A DNA stretch of 64,000 nucleotides from Sphaerimonospora sp050942215 (GCF_050942215.1 NZ_CP192056.1:930001-994000); one strand, 5' to 3'; counted from the stretch's first letter, positions 1-17,938 are shown. The notes: a model not told the origin generated them from the letters alone. Numbers and translations are program-made.

Positions 1-89
1 TCGTGTGATTTCCAGCGGATCGCCGCATTCGGTTCCCCGGCCGAATAGGGTCAAGGGTAAGTAAAACGGGGAACAGAAGGGATGCAAAG

Positions 90-920
90 ATGCGCCGACT
101 TCTGGTGGCCGCTTGTGCGGCGGCCGCGATCACGGTCGCGGGGTGTGGCACGACCGCCACGCCGACGCTGGAGAACACCGAGCTGTCGGCCGCCGCGGTG
201 CTGACGCAGAGCGCGAAGAAGGCCGATGAGGTCACCTCCTACGCCGCCGACATCGTCATGGACATCACGGCCGGTGCGCAGGGCAAGGGGAACATCCAGG
301 GGACGATGCTCTACCAGAAGACCCCTGAGCTCGCCACCGACGTAACGCTCAGCAAGGTGTCCTTCGGCGGGCAGGACCTTCCCGGGGGCATGCGCGTGAT
401 CCTCACGGGTGACGTGATGTACATGAAGATGGACATGCTGAAGACCCTCACCGGCTCCACCAAGCCCTGGGTCAAGCTGGACCTCAAGCAGCTCGGCTCC
501 TCCGCCGGGATCAACGTCGACCAGCTTCTCGGGCAGTCCAAGCAGATAGACCTCGAGACCAGCATCAAGATGCTCACGGCGTCCAAGGACGTCAAGGAGG
601 TCGGTGCGGAGCAGGTCGGGGGCGTGGACACGACGCACTACGCGGGCACGTTCCCGATCGAAGAGGCGATCAGGCAACTGCCGGCGGAGGCCCAGCAGAA
701 CATGAAGGGCCAGATTCCGGCCGAGATGAAGGACATGAAGTTCGACGCCTGGATCGACGGCGACGGCCTGCCCCGCAAGGTGCAGCTCGGCGGGAAGCAG
801 GCGGAGGGCGAGTTCGCCGCCACGATGATGTTCAAGAACTTCAACGAGCCCGTCGAGATCAAGGCGCCGCCGGCCGATCAGGTGGGCGAGCTGCCGCAGA
901 ACGCTCTGACGGGCAGCTGA
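90..920 (+). CDS. LppX/LprG-like cell envelope lipoprotein
   Basis: This is a 276-residue secreted lipoprotein. Residues 1-18 form a signal peptide with two Arg, a hydrophobic core and the lipobox VAGC, so Cys19 would be lipidated and the protein held on the outer face of the membrane. The rest resembles the LppX/LprG/LolA-like fold, which binds lipids or glycolipids; that fold assignment is by resemblance only. A purine-rich site (AGAAGGG) lies 9 nt before the ATG. Actinomycetes often carry a lipoprotein gene just before rplJ, so the location is typical. No enzymatic role is suggested. The substrate is unknown. Confidence 0.75.
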   Translation: MRRLLVAACAAAAITVAGCGTTATPTLENTELSAAAVLTQSAKKADEVTSYAADIVMDITAGAQGKGNIQGTMLYQKTPELATDVTLSKVSFGGQDLPGGMRVILTGDVMYMKMDMLKTLTGSTKPWVKLDLKQLGSSAGINVDQLLGQSKQIDLETSIKMLTASKDVKEVGAEQVGGVDTTHYAGTFPIEEAIRQLPAEAQQNMKGQIPAEMKDMKFDAWIDGDGLPRKVQLGGKQAEGEFAATMMFKNFNEPVEIKAPPADQVGELPQNALTGS

Positions 921-921
921 T

Positions 922-950
922 TTGGCGTCCTGAAGGTTGACACGTATTCT
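922..950 (+). promoter_or_regulatory. rplJL promoter
   Basis: TTGGCG at 922-927 and TATTCT at 945-950 are separated by 17 nt, a good match to the housekeeping-sigma promoter pattern. It begins directly after the lipoprotein stop codon and would start transcription near 957, giving a leader of about 186 nt for rplJ. A TTGACA at 937-942 has no matching -10 box. Confidence 0.6.
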
Positions 951-956
951 GTCTTC

Positions 957-1142
957 TGCCGAAGACCGCCGGTCGTCGTCGGGCTCGCAGCCCGGCGGCC
1001 GAAGGGTCCACGTGAGTGGACGGCCCGCGTAGGTGTATGAAGATGCTTGGGACGTGTCGCGTCCATCCAAGCCCCGTGCGCCTACGCCGGGGCTTGTCCG
1101 TTTTTGTGGGCCTTTGCCGGTGGCACATCTGGAAGGAGGCCC
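957..1142 (+). promoter_or_regulatory. Ribosomal protein L10 leader (autoregulatory mRNA element)
   Basis: The untranslated leader before rplJ contains CGTAGGTG (1028-1035) able to pair with CGCCTACG (1079-1086), enclosing a further helix. This is the arrangement of the L10 leader, to which the L10(L7/L12) complex binds to repress its own translation. Assignment rests on position and this pairing, not on a covariance search. Confidence 0.55.
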
Positions 1143-1667
1143 ATGGCGAAGGCAGACAAGAGCGGTGCGATCGCCGAGCTCGAGAATGAGTTCGAGAGCT
1201 CCAGCGCCGCCGTTCTGACCGAGTACCGCGGTCTCACCGTCGCCCAGCTCAAGGAGCTGCGCGTTTCGCTCGGTGGGAATGCGAAGTTCGCCGTGGCGAA
1301 GAACACGCTTACCAAGATCGCGGCGAACAACGCCGGGATCACCGTCCTGGACGAGCTGTTCCAGGGCCCGACCGCCATCGCCTTCGTGAAGGGCGACGTG
1401 GTCGAGGCGGCCAAGGGTCTGCGTGATTTCGCCAAGGCCAACCCCCTCCTGGTGATCAAGGGGGGTGTCGTCGACGGCAAGTCGATGACGCCGACCGAGA
1501 TCACGAAGCTTGCCGACCTCGAGTCCCGTGAGGTGCTCCTCGCGAAGCTGGCCGGTGCGCTGAAGGCCAAGCAGTCCCAGGCTGCCGCCACCTTCGCCGC
1601 GCTGCCCACCAACATGGCTCGACTGGCCGAGGCTCTGCGCGCCAAGCGCGAAGAGGCCGGCGAGTAA
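1143..1667 (+). CDS. rplJ: 50S ribosomal protein L10
   Basis: A 174-residue L10 protein that anchors the L7/L12 stalk to 23S rRNA in the large subunit. The ATG at 1143 is chosen because GGAAGGAGG ends 4 nt before it and translation starts MAKADK, the usual start; the open frame upstream has no such site. The N-terminal globular domain spans about residues 1-130, and the C-terminal helix that binds L7/L12 dimers follows. It is followed after 81 nt by rplL, with which it is surely co-transcribed. L10 is the expected repressor acting on the leader upstream. Confidence 0.97.
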   Translation: MAKADKSGAIAELENEFESSSAAVLTEYRGLTVAQLKELRVSLGGNAKFAVAKNTLTKIAANNAGITVLDELFQGPTAIAFVKGDVVEAAKGLRDFAKANPLLVIKGGVVDGKSMTPTEITKLADLESREVLLAKLAGALKAKQSQAAATFAALPTNMARLAEALRAKREEAGE

Positions 1668-1748
1668 GGTCCGCGCAGGCGGCGGGGGGAAGCGCGCACC
1701 GCGGTCCCTTTACACGTTTTTCGCTAGATCCACGAGAGGAACACCATC

Positions 1749-2141
1749 ATGGCGAAGCTCAGCACGGAGGAGCTGCTCGACTCTTTCAAGGAGATGACCC
1801 TCCTTGAGCTGTCCGAGTTCGTGAAGGTCTTCGAGGAGACCTTCGATGTCAAGGCCGCTGCTCCGGTCGCCGTCGCCGCCGCCCCCGCGGCCGGTGGCGG
1901 TGCCGCCGCCGAGGAGGCCGAGGAGCAGGACGAGTTCGAGGTCGTCCTCGAGGCGGCCGGCGACAAGAAGATCCAGGTCATCAAGGAGATCCGCGCCCTG
2001 ACGAGCCTGGGCCTCAAGGAGGCCAAGGACCTGGTCGACGGTGCTCCGAAGCCGGTCTTCGACGGCAAGGTCAGCAAGGAGCAGGCCGAGAAGGCGAAGG
2101 CGGCCCTCGAGGGCGCCGGCGCCACCGTCACGGTCAAGTAA
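1749..2141 (+). CDS. rplL: 50S ribosomal protein L7/L12
   Basis: A 130-residue L7/L12 protein forming the flexible stalk that recruits translational GTPases. The N-terminal dimerisation helices occupy about residues 1-32. A hinge rich in Ala and Gly follows at about 36-56, and the C-terminal factor-binding domain with the conserved KEAKDLVDG motif covers about 60-130. The ATG follows an AGAGGAA site at a normal distance. It is the last gene of the rplJL unit: a hairpin terminator lies 20 nt after the stop codon. Confidence 0.98.
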   Translation: MAKLSTEELLDSFKEMTLLELSEFVKVFEETFDVKAAAPVAVAAAPAAGGGAAAEEAEEQDEFEVVLEAAGDKKIQVIKEIRALTSLGLKEAKDLVDGAPKPVFDGKVSKEQAEKAKAALEGAGATVTVK

Positions 2142-2161
2142 CACGAGCCGAACGCTCTTCT

Positions 2162-2205
2162 GAAAGGGGCGGGTTCATCCAGGTGCCGGGTGACCTGCCC
2201 CTTTC
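2162..2205 (+). terminator. Terminator after rplL
   Basis: GAAAGGGGCGGGT (2162-2174) pairs with ACCTGCCCCTTTC (2193-2205), with one G-U pair, just after the rplL stop. There is no strong T run, as usual in actinomycetes. Confidence 0.6.
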
Positions 2206-2386
2206 GCATGCTCCGAGTCGTACGCCTCCGGACGGCGCGTGCGGGTGCGGCCCCGGGCCGCGGGAGCCGTACGGCGAAAGCCGGAACCGGTGGGCAGATC
2301 GCATCGGCTGATCTATGTTCGGAATGACCGCCCGGCGGCACGGCGGGTAAGGGCGCGGCGAGAACGGCGGAGGAGCGGGGACAGGG

Positions 2387-2881
2387 GTGGCGGGCATGCG
2401 GCGGCGGGTGCCGGTCATCGGTCTCGTCATCCTCGTGGTGGGCCTCGCGGGAGTGGCGCTGTGGGTCAGGGCGGCCAGAGACGCCTCCTGGGAGGCCGCA
2501 CAGGCCCGTCAGGCGGCGGTCCGCGCGGCCGCCGCGCACGCGGTGGGACTGCTGTCGCTGAACCACAGGACCGTCGACGAGGATCTGAAGCGGGTCCTCG
2601 TCACCTCCACGGGACGGGAACGTGAAAGGTACGCCGATGGCCAGGCCGCGTTGAAGGCCGCGACGCTGAAGAACAAGGTGGTGCAGACCGGAGTGCTCCG
2701 GGCGTCCGCGCTGGAGTCGGCCGACGCCGGCAGGGCGCGGGTCCTGATCGTCGCCGATGCGGTGATCCGCTGGGAGCACGGCGAGAAAACGGCACCGGAG
2801 GAGCGGTTCTTCCGCTGGCGTATGGAGGTCAGCAAGGTCTCGGGCCGCTGGCTGGTCTCGGATTCGGAGCTGGTGCAGTGA
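2387..2881 (+). CDS. Mce-associated membrane protein (first of a pair)
   Basis: A 164-residue protein with one N-terminal transmembrane segment at about residues 9-26 and an extracytoplasmic domain. The pattern of an Ala-rich helix, then LLSLNHRTVDEDL, a threonine/serine-glycine segment and a C-terminal beta-rich part matches Mce-associated proteins, which accompany Mce lipid importers or occur alone. The GTG at 2387 follows a GGAGG-like site; ATG at 2396 is an alternative. Its stop overlaps the start of the next gene (GTGA), so the two are translationally coupled. TGGGCA-17-TATGTT (2291-2319) is a possible weak promoter. No mce genes are in the window, so the substrate is unknown. Confidence 0.65.
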   Translation: MAGMRRRVPVIGLVILVVGLAGVALWVRAARDASWEAAQARQAAVRAAAAHAVGLLSLNHRTVDEDLKRVLVTSTGRERERYADGQAALKAATLKNKVVQTGVLRASALESADAGRARVLIVADAVIRWEHGEKTAPEERFFRWRMEVSKVSGRWLVSDSELVQ

Positions 2882-3390
2882 GGCGGCGCCGTGTGCTTTC
2901 GGTGCTGCTGGCGCTGACGGCGGCCGGGCTGGCCGTGGTGGCCTGGTCGGCCTTCCTCGATCTGCGTCAGCTACGGCAGAGCGAGGCGGCCGCCACGCGG
3001 GCGCTCACCGCTGCCCGGTCGTACGCCGCGGAGATGTTGTCGTACGACTACCGCACGATCGACCGCGATTTCGCCAGGGCGAGCGCGCACGCCACCGGAA
3101 ACCTCGTGACGCACTTCCGTGAGCTGGCCGGGACGCTCGGGCCGCGGGCCAGGGAGCACAAGACCGTCCAGCAGGCCGTGGTGGCGGCGGCGGGAGTGGA
3201 GTCGGCGACCCCGGACGAGGTCCACGTGCTGGTGTTCGTGAACATGGTCACGACCAGCACGCCACCAGGGCAGACGAGCCCGCGGCAGGAGATCAGTCAG
3301 GGTAGGGCCCGACTTGTCCTGGTCACGCAGGGCGACGGTTGGCGCGTCGCCCGGCTGTCGACCCTGCTGGGCGACGCCCCCGGCCGGTAG
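2878..3390 (+). CDS. Mce-associated membrane protein (second of a pair)
   Basis: A 170-residue protein with the same plan as its upstream neighbour: a membrane anchor at about residues 4-24, an Ala-rich helix, the segment MLSYDYRTIDRDF, an ATGN motif, and a C-terminal beta-rich domain. The two are evident paralogues from a tandem duplication. The GTG start overlaps the upstream stop by 4 nt. Proteins of this family are thought to assemble with Mce complexes at the membrane; here they stand alone between rplL and rpoB, so a role is inferred only from family. Confidence 0.65.
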   Translation: MRRRRVLSVLLALTAAGLAVVAWSAFLDLRQLRQSEAAATRALTAARSYAAEMLSYDYRTIDRDFARASAHATGNLVTHFRELAGTLGPRAREHKTVQQAVVAAAGVESATPDEVHVLVFVNMVTTSTPPGQTSPRQEISQGRARLVLVTQGDGWRVARLSTLLGDAPGR

Positions 3391-3679
3391 TCGCGTTATT
3401 CAATTGTTAGCAAAGGTCATGTTTGGGACGCGGATAGGGATGGGATACCAACGACACGACAGCGTCGACCGTTGGTCAGCGTTGGACCCGTCGCGTGACG
3501 GAGCGTTACCCGGACCGGCTCTCGGGTAGGGACTGGAGCCCCGGTGTTCGCACGTCGACGTGAAGGGAAACACCCAGCGTGATGCCTGCGAATTAGGCGA
3601 AATGTCGGCTCTCGGGCTTGACGTATCGCCGCTGACGGGTGATGCTGCCAGCAAGGTGGAACGTAGAGCGAAAGCGGAG

Positions 3680-3708
3680 TGGACAGGTGTATGCCCATCG
3701 GCTACACT
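3680..3708 (+). promoter_or_regulatory. rpoBC promoter
   Basis: TGGACA (3680-3685) and TACACT (3703-3708) are spaced by 17 nt. Transcription would start near 3715 in the block CCCCTTTGCGCTGCC, giving a leader of about 107 nt. I believe this pyrimidine-rich block recurs upstream of rpoB in other actinomycetes, but this is from memory. The rest of the 431-nt gap (3391-3821) shows no gene. Confidence 0.65.
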
Positions 3709-3821
3709 GCCCCTTTGCGCTGCCCTTTGACGACCGCTTCACTGAGTGACTCCGTAAACTCCTTGATTCTGGTCGTCTGGCGTGCGTGTAGTCAGTCCGC
3801 GAGCCCTCGGAAGGACATCTG

Positions 3822-7286
<3,465 letters not shown>

Positions 7287-7309
7287 TCTAAGAGCTGAGG
7301 GGACAAAAA

Positions 7310-11185
<3,876 letters not shown>

Positions 11186-11270
11186 GAGTGGGAGAAGCGG
11201 TGTCCTTCGCGTAGCCCATCCGGGCCGTGCGCGGTGTCACATGATCTTCGAACACGACTCAGGTTGACGG

Positions 11271-11306
11271 GAAACGCCCGGAGTGGTCCGCCACTCCGGG
11301 CGTTTC
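11271..11306 (+). terminator. rpoBC terminator
   Basis: A perfect 16-bp stem (11271-11286 with 11291-11306) closes a TCCG loop. It has no T tract, but its stability and place between rpoC and the rpsL promoter indicate an operon end. Confidence 0.7.
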
Positions 11307-11429
11307 CGCGTTCCTGGCATCCGAACCGGGCCGGTACCGGTAGAATCTGCGAGAGTCTTATGCGCGGCCCGCGTGGGAGCGGGCCGTCAGAGCCGGGGTA
11401 CGGACAATGTCGGCCCAGGCGCGTTCGTT

Positions 11430-11458
11430 TTGACGGCTCGCGTCTGCCTGGGTAGTGT
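11430..11458 (+). promoter_or_regulatory. rpsL (str operon) promoter
   Basis: TTGACG (11430-11435) and TAGTGT (11453-11458) are spaced by 17 nt. The start site near 11465 would leave a leader of about 295 nt before rpsL. That leader (11465-11759) holds no convincing gene. Confidence 0.65.
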
Positions 11459-11759
11459 TGTCCTTCGTGCCCATGGTTCGTGGGCTCGCATGCGTGTGCT
11501 CGAGAGCCTTCTCCCCACGTGGGAGACGGGTGTAGGCGCCGCGTGATTCCTCCAGATCGACCGGGTCCGCCCGGGTGTGATACGGCCAGTCCGCGACACG
11601 CCCGAGCGCGTGGGTCGGAGGGCGAGGAAGACCAGCAGGTCATGACACCGGCAGTACCTGCGAAAAAGCACAGTCGGACGGAGAAACTGGGCCGAGCGTG
11701 GCCGAGAGACCTCGAACGACAACGACGTAGCACCGGCCAAGGCGCGAAATGGAGACGTA

Positions 11760-12134
11760 GTGCCTACTATCCAGCAGTTGGTCCGTAAGGGCCGACAGGA
11801 CAAGGTAACGAAGACGAAGACACCGGCACTGAAGGGAAGTCCGCAGCTCCGCGGCCACTGCGTGCGTGTCTACACTACGACTCCCAAGAAGCCCAACTCC
11901 GCCCTGCGCAAGGTGGCGCGTGTCCGCCTCACCAGCGGCATCGAGGTCACCGCATACATTCCGGGCGTTGGGCACAACCTTCAGGAGCACTCCATCGTGC
12001 TCGTGCGTGGCGGTCGTGTGAAGGACTTGCCGGGCGTTCGCTACAAGATCGTCCGTGGGGCGCTCGACGCTCAGGGTGTCCGCAACCGCAAGCAGGCCCG
12101 CAGCCGTTACGGCGCGAAGAAGGAGAAGAGCTGA
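11760..12134 (+). CDS. rpsL: 30S ribosomal protein S12
   Basis: A 124-residue S12 protein at the decoding centre of the small subunit. The motif TTTPKKPNSALRKVARVRL and the loop GGRVKDLPGVRY carry the lysines whose changes give streptomycin resistance in other bacteria; here they are wild type. The GTG start follows a weak GGAGA site. Its stop is one nucleotide before the rpsG start. It is the first gene of the rpsL-rpsG-fusA-tuf unit. Confidence 0.97.
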   Translation: MPTIQQLVRKGRQDKVTKTKTPALKGSPQLRGHCVRVYTTTPKKPNSALRKVARVRLTSGIEVTAYIPGVGHNLQEHSIVLVRGGRVKDLPGVRYKIVRGALDAQGVRNRKQARSRYGAKKEKS

Positions 12135-12135
12135 C

Positions 12136-12606
12136 ATGCCGCGCAAGGGTTCCCCTGGCCGCCGCCAGTTGATAGCCGACCCGGTGCACAACTCGCCGCT
12201 GGTCACCGCGCTGATCAACAAGGTTCTCCTGGACGGCAAGCGCTCCATCGCCCAGTCGATCGTCTACGGCGCCCTCGACGGCTGCCGGGAGAAGACGGGC
12301 AACGACCCGGTCGTCACGCTCAAGCGGGCTCTGGACAACGTCAAGCCCACCCTCGAGGTGCGCAGCCGTCGTGTCGGTGGCGCGACCTACCAGGTGCCGG
12401 TCGAGGTGCGCGCGTCGCGCAGCACCACCCTGGCCCTGCGGTGGATCGTTCAGTACGCGCGGGCGCGTCGCGAGAAGACCATGACCGAGCGCCTCATGAA
12501 CGAGCTGCTCGACGCGAGCAACGGCCTCGGCGCCAGCGTGAAGCGGCGCGAGGACACGCACAAGATGGCCGAGTCCAACAAGGCTTTCGCCCACTACCGC
12601 TGGTAG
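12136..12606 (+). CDS. rpsG: 30S ribosomal protein S7
   Basis: A 156-residue S7 protein, which organises the 3' domain of 16S rRNA near the exit site. The ATG at 12136 gives MPRKGSPGRRQLIADP, the usual actinobacterial start; the longer open frame upstream lies inside rpsL. The conserved segment ALRWIVQYARARREKTM lies near residues 99-115. It is coupled to rpsL (1-nt gap), and fusA follows after 33 nt. Confidence 0.97.
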   Translation: MPRKGSPGRRQLIADPVHNSPLVTALINKVLLDGKRSIAQSIVYGALDGCREKTGNDPVVTLKRALDNVKPTLEVRSRRVGGATYQVPVEVRASRSTTLALRWIVQYARARREKTMTERLMNELLDASNGLGASVKRREDTHKMAESNKAFAHYRW

Positions 12607-12639
12607 TAGGCACCTACGACGAGTTAGGACGCGAGAGAA

Positions 12640-14739
<2,100 letters not shown>

Positions 14740-14766
14740 GTTCCGTCAGGGACGATTTCGCCACGT

Positions 14767-14798
14767 ATGGCGCAGCACCTTCGCCGGTGCCGCGCCAT
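14767..14798 (+). terminator. Hairpin between fusA and tuf
   Basis: ATGGCGCAGCACC (14767-14779) pairs with GGTGCCGCGCCAT (14786-14798) with one mismatch. It may attenuate read-through into tuf or end the fusA message; tuf in actinomycetes often has its own promoter. Confidence 0.45.
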
Positions 14799-14854
14799 TC
14801 GGAGCCTGAGTTCGAAGACGCAAGTCAAGTCAGAATCTCTAAGGAGACAGACCA

Positions 14855-16048
14855 GTGGCCAAGGCCAAGTTCGAGCGGAGCAAGCCGCACGTGAACATCG
14901 GCACCATTGGGCACATCGACCACGGCAAGACCACTCTGACCGCGGCGATCACCAAGGTGCTTCATGACCGCCTCCCGCAGCTCAACGAGGCGACCCCCTT
15001 CGACAAGATCGACAAGGCGCCCGAGGAGAAGGCTCGCGGCATCACCATTTCGATCTCACACGTCGAGTACCAGACCGAGAAGCGCCACTACGCCCACGTG
15101 GACTGCCCCGGTCACGCCGACTACGTGAAGAACATGATCACCGGTGCCGCCCAGATGGACGGCGCGATCCTGGTGGTCGCGGCGACCGACGGTCCGATGC
15201 CGCAGACGAAGGAGCACGTCCTCCTGGCCCGCCAGGTCGGCGTTCCCTACATCGTCGTGGCGCTGAACAAGTCGGACATGGTGGACGACGAGGAGATCCT
15301 GGAGCTCGTCGAGCTCGAGGTCCGCGAGCTGCTGTCCGCCCAGGAGTTCCCCGGCGACGACGTGCCGGTCGTCCGCGTCTCGGCGCTCAAGGCGCTCGAG
15401 GGCGACGAGAAGTGGGGCGACTCCATCATGGAGCTCATGACGGCGGTCGACGACAACGTTCCCGAGCCGGTCCGTGACACGGACAAGCCGTTCCTGATGC
15501 CGATCGAGGACGTCTTCTCGATCACCGGTCGCGGCACCGTCGTCACCGGTCGTATCGAGCGCGGCGTCGTCAAGGTCAACGAGGTCGTCGACATCATCGG
15601 CATAAAGGAGAAGAGCACCTCGACGACCGTCACCGGCGTCGAGATGTTCCGCAAGCTCCTCGACGAGGGTCAGGCCGGAGACAACGTCGGTCTGCTCCTG
15701 CGCGGCATCAAGCGTGAGGACGTCGAGCGTGGTCAGTGTGTCATCAAGCCGGGCACGACCACCCCGCACACCGAGTTCGAGGCGCAGGTCTACATTCTGA
15801 ACAAGGACGAGGGCGGCCGCCACACGCCGTTCTTCAACAACTACCGTCCTCAGTTCTACTTCCGTACGACCGACGTGACCGGCGTGGTGAACCTCCCCGA
15901 GGGCACCGAGATGGTCATGCCGGGCGACAACACGGAGATGCGCGTCGAGCTCATCCAGCCGATCGCCATGGAAGAGGGTCTGAAGTTCGCGATCCGCGAG
16001 GGTGGCCGCACCGTCGGCGCCGGTCGCGTCACGAAGATCATCAAGTAG
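14855..16048 (+). CDS. tuf: Elongation factor Tu
   Basis: A 397-residue GTPase that delivers aminoacyl-tRNA to the ribosome. G1 is GHIDHGKT at residues 19-26, followed by RGITIS, DCPGHADY and NKSD. The elfamycin-relevant segment GVEMFRKLLDEGQAGDNVG matches sensitive EF-Tu, with its glycines kept, so self-resistance to GE2270-type drugs is not indicated. The GTG start follows AAGGAGAC 7 nt upstream. This is the only tuf in the window. Confidence 0.98.
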   Translation: MAKAKFERSKPHVNIGTIGHIDHGKTTLTAAITKVLHDRLPQLNEATPFDKIDKAPEEKARGITISISHVEYQTEKRHYAHVDCPGHADYVKNMITGAAQMDGAILVVAATDGPMPQTKEHVLLARQVGVPYIVVALNKSDMVDDEEILELVELEVRELLSAQEFPGDDVPVVRVSALKALEGDEKWGDSIMELMTAVDDNVPEPVRDTDKPFLMPIEDVFSITGRGTVVTGRIERGVVKVNEVVDIIGIKEKSTSTTVTGVEMFRKLLDEGQAGDNVGLLLRGIKREDVERGQCVIKPGTTTPHTEFEAQVYILNKDEGGRHTPFFNNYRPQFYFRTTDVTGVVNLPEGTEMVMPGDNTEMRVELIQPIAMEEGLKFAIREGGRTVGAGRVTKIIK

Positions 16049-16162
16049 TGCCACCGCTGGGCGGCGGTCGGGACTGCCGGGGGAGTGTCGGAGGACACGA
16101 TCCGGGCCTGACCGCCGCACCGCGGAGGGGCCGCCAGCCGGCCCCGCCCACGGGCGACGACA

Positions 16163-16219
16163 CCGTGATCTCGCAGTCGTCTCGGCCGCCGATAGGCCGA
16201 GTCCGCTGCCAGATCACGG
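16163..16219 (+). promoter_or_regulatory. Structured leader ahead of the S10 operon
   Basis: The 267-nt gap between tuf and rpsJ holds a nested fold. CCGTGATCT (16163-16171) pairs with AGATCACGG (16211-16219), and TCGGCC (16182-16187) with GGCCGA (16195-16200) inside it. The position matches that of S10 leaders in other bacteria, which bind L4, but no sequence homology is claimed. No clear -35/-10 pair was found in this gap. Confidence 0.35.
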
Positions 16220-16315
16220 TTCGGCCGGGTGGGAAGAAGACCTGCGGCGTAGGCAGTGTGACCTATCGGCCGCGTGAAGCTTTATACGACGACAGCGAAG
16301 GACACCGAGGCCATC

Positions 16316-16624
16316 ATGGCGGGACAGAAGATCCGCATCCGGCTCAAGGCGTATGACCACGAGGTCATCGACAGCTCGGCCAAGAAGATCGTCGAGACGG
16401 TGACGCGGACCGGCGCCAAGGTCGCTGGCCCGGTGCCGCTGCCGACCGAGAAGAACGTGTACTGCGTCATCCGGTCGCCGCACAAGTACAAGGACAGCCG
16501 TGAGCACTTTGAGATGCGCACCCACAAGCGGCTGATTGACATCATCGACCCCACGCCGAAGACGGTCGACTCGCTCATGCGTCTCGACCTGCCTGCCGGC
16601 GTCGACATCTCGATCAAGCTTTAA
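16316..16624 (+). CDS. rpsJ: 30S ribosomal protein S10
   Basis: A 102-residue S10 protein of the small-subunit head. The ATG at 16316 gives MAGQKIRIRLKAYDHE, matching the family start, with a short GAGG site 5 nt before it; the upstream open frame extends into the leader and is not expected to be translated. The conserved motif HKRLIDIIDPTPKTVDSLMR lies near the C-terminus. It opens the S10 operon, with rplC following after 13 nt. Confidence 0.96.
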   Translation: MAGQKIRIRLKAYDHEVIDSSAKKIVETVTRTGAKVAGPVPLPTEKNVYCVIRSPHKYKDSREHFEMRTHKRLIDIIDPTPKTVDSLMRLDLPAGVDISIKL

Positions 16625-16637
16625 GGAACGCACTGAC

Positions 16638-17294
16638 ATGGCTAAGCAGATCAAGGGCGTCCTGGGCAAGAAGCTCGGCATGACCCAGGTCTTCGACGAG
16701 GCGAACCGGGTGGTCCCGGTGACCGTCGTCGAGGCCGGTCCGTGCGTGGTGACCCGGGTTCGCACTCCTGAGAGGGACGGCTACTCCGCGATTCAGCTCG
16801 GTTTCGGGCAGATCGACCCGCGCAAGGTGAACAAGCCGCTCGGCGACTACCTGCGCAAGCACGACATCACGCCGCGGCGCTACTTCGCCGAGGTCCGGAC
16901 GGACGACGCCGCCGAGTACACGCTCGGCCAGGAGATCCTCGCCGACACCTTCGAGGCCGGACAGTACGTGGACGTCACCGGCAAGAGCAAGGGCAAGGGC
17001 TATGCGGGTGTCATGAAGCGCCACAACTTCCGTGGTCTGTCCGCTTCGCACGGTACCCAGCGCAAGCACCGCTCGCCGGGCTCCATCGGCGGCTGCGCCA
17101 CCCCGGGCCGCGTCTTCAAGGGCCTGCGCATGGCCGGCCGCATGGGCAACGCCCGCACGACCGTCCAGAGCCTCAAGGTCCACGCCGTGGACGCCGAGAA
17201 GAACATCATCCTGATCAAGGGTGCTATCCCCGGCCCCAACGGCAGCCTCGTCCTCATCCGCACCGCCGCCAAGAAGGGGGTTGCTGCCAAGTGA
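16638..17294 (+). CDS. rplC: 50S ribosomal protein L3
   Basis: A 218-residue L3 protein that reaches toward the peptidyl transferase centre. The ATG at 16638 gives MAKQIKGVLGKKLGMTQVF, the standard start, after an AAGGA site. The extension carrying HNFRGLSASHGTQRKHR and the glycine-rich block with GRVFKG is present. Its last codons overlap the rplD GTG by 4 nt, coupling the two. Confidence 0.97.
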   Translation: MAKQIKGVLGKKLGMTQVFDEANRVVPVTVVEAGPCVVTRVRTPERDGYSAIQLGFGQIDPRKVNKPLGDYLRKHDITPRRYFAEVRTDDAAEYTLGQEILADTFEAGQYVDVTGKSKGKGYAGVMKRHNFRGLSASHGTQRKHRSPGSIGGCATPGRVFKGLRMAGRMGNARTTVQSLKVHAVDAEKNIILIKGAIPGPNGSLVLIRTAAKKGVAAK

Positions 17295-17938
17295 CCAGCA
17301 TCGACGTCCTCGACGCGACCGGTGCCAAGACGGACTCCGTGGACCTGCCCGCGGAGATCTTCGGCGCCAAGGTCAACGTGCCTCTGATCCACCAGGTCGT
17401 GGTCGCACAGCTCGCCGCGGCCCGGCAGGGGACCCACTCCACCAAGACCCGCGGCGAGGTCCGCGGCGGTGGCAAGAAGCCGTACCGCCAGAAGGGCACC
17501 GGCCGCGCCCGGCAGGGCTCGACCCGTGCGCCGCAGTTCACCGGCGGCGGCGTCGTGCACGGCCCGAAGCCGCGCTCGTACGACCAGCGGACGCCCAAGA
17601 AGATGAAGGCGGCCGCGCTGCGCGGCGCCCTGTCCGACCGGGCGGGCGGCGGCCGCGTCCACGTGGTGACCGACCTGATCACCGGTGAGACGCCCAGGAC
17701 CAAGGTGGCCATGGAGGCGCTGCGCAAGGTCACCCAGGCCCGCCGGGTGCTGGTGGTCCTCGACGCGCAGGACGAGGTCACCTGGCTGAGCCTGCGCAAC
17801 GTGCCCGAGGTCCACCTCCTGGAGGCGGGCCAGCTCAACACCTACGACGTGCTCTGCAGCGACGATGTGGTCTTCACCCGCGAGGCGTACGACCAGGTCG
17901 TGGCCCGGCTGGCGAACAGCGGGAAGGAAGAGGCCTGA
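17291..17938 (+). CDS. rplD: 50S ribosomal protein L4
   Basis: A 215-residue L4 protein, part of the exit tunnel wall and the operon repressor in E. coli. The conserved loop THSTKTRGEVRGGGKKPYRQ lies at about residues 46-65. The GTG start overlaps the rplC stop (GTGA), and its own stop overlaps the rplW start (TGATG). Whether it binds the upstream leader here is unknown. Confidence 0.97.
   Translation: MTSIDVLDATGAKTDSVDLPAEIFGAKVNVPLIHQVVVAQLAAARQGTHSTKTRGEVRGGGKKPYRQKGTGRARQGSTRAPQFTGGGVVHGPKPRSYDQRTPKKMKAAALRGALSDRAGGGRVHVVTDLITGETPRTKVAMEALRKVTQARRVLVVLDAQDEVTWLSLRNVPEVHLLEAGQLNTYDVLCSDDVVFTREAYDQVVARLANSGKEEA

Noticed and set aside
1..89. A gene at the left edge
   Set aside because: No coding frame or RNA could be supported in these 89 bases.
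937..942. TTGACA as the -35 of the rplJ promoter
   Set aside because: No -10 box lies 16-18 nt downstream, whereas TTGGCG-17-TATTCT fits well just upstream.
15600..15720. Elfamycin-resistant EF-Tu
   Set aside because: The domain II segment keeps the glycines found in sensitive EF-Tu, so no resistance is indicated.
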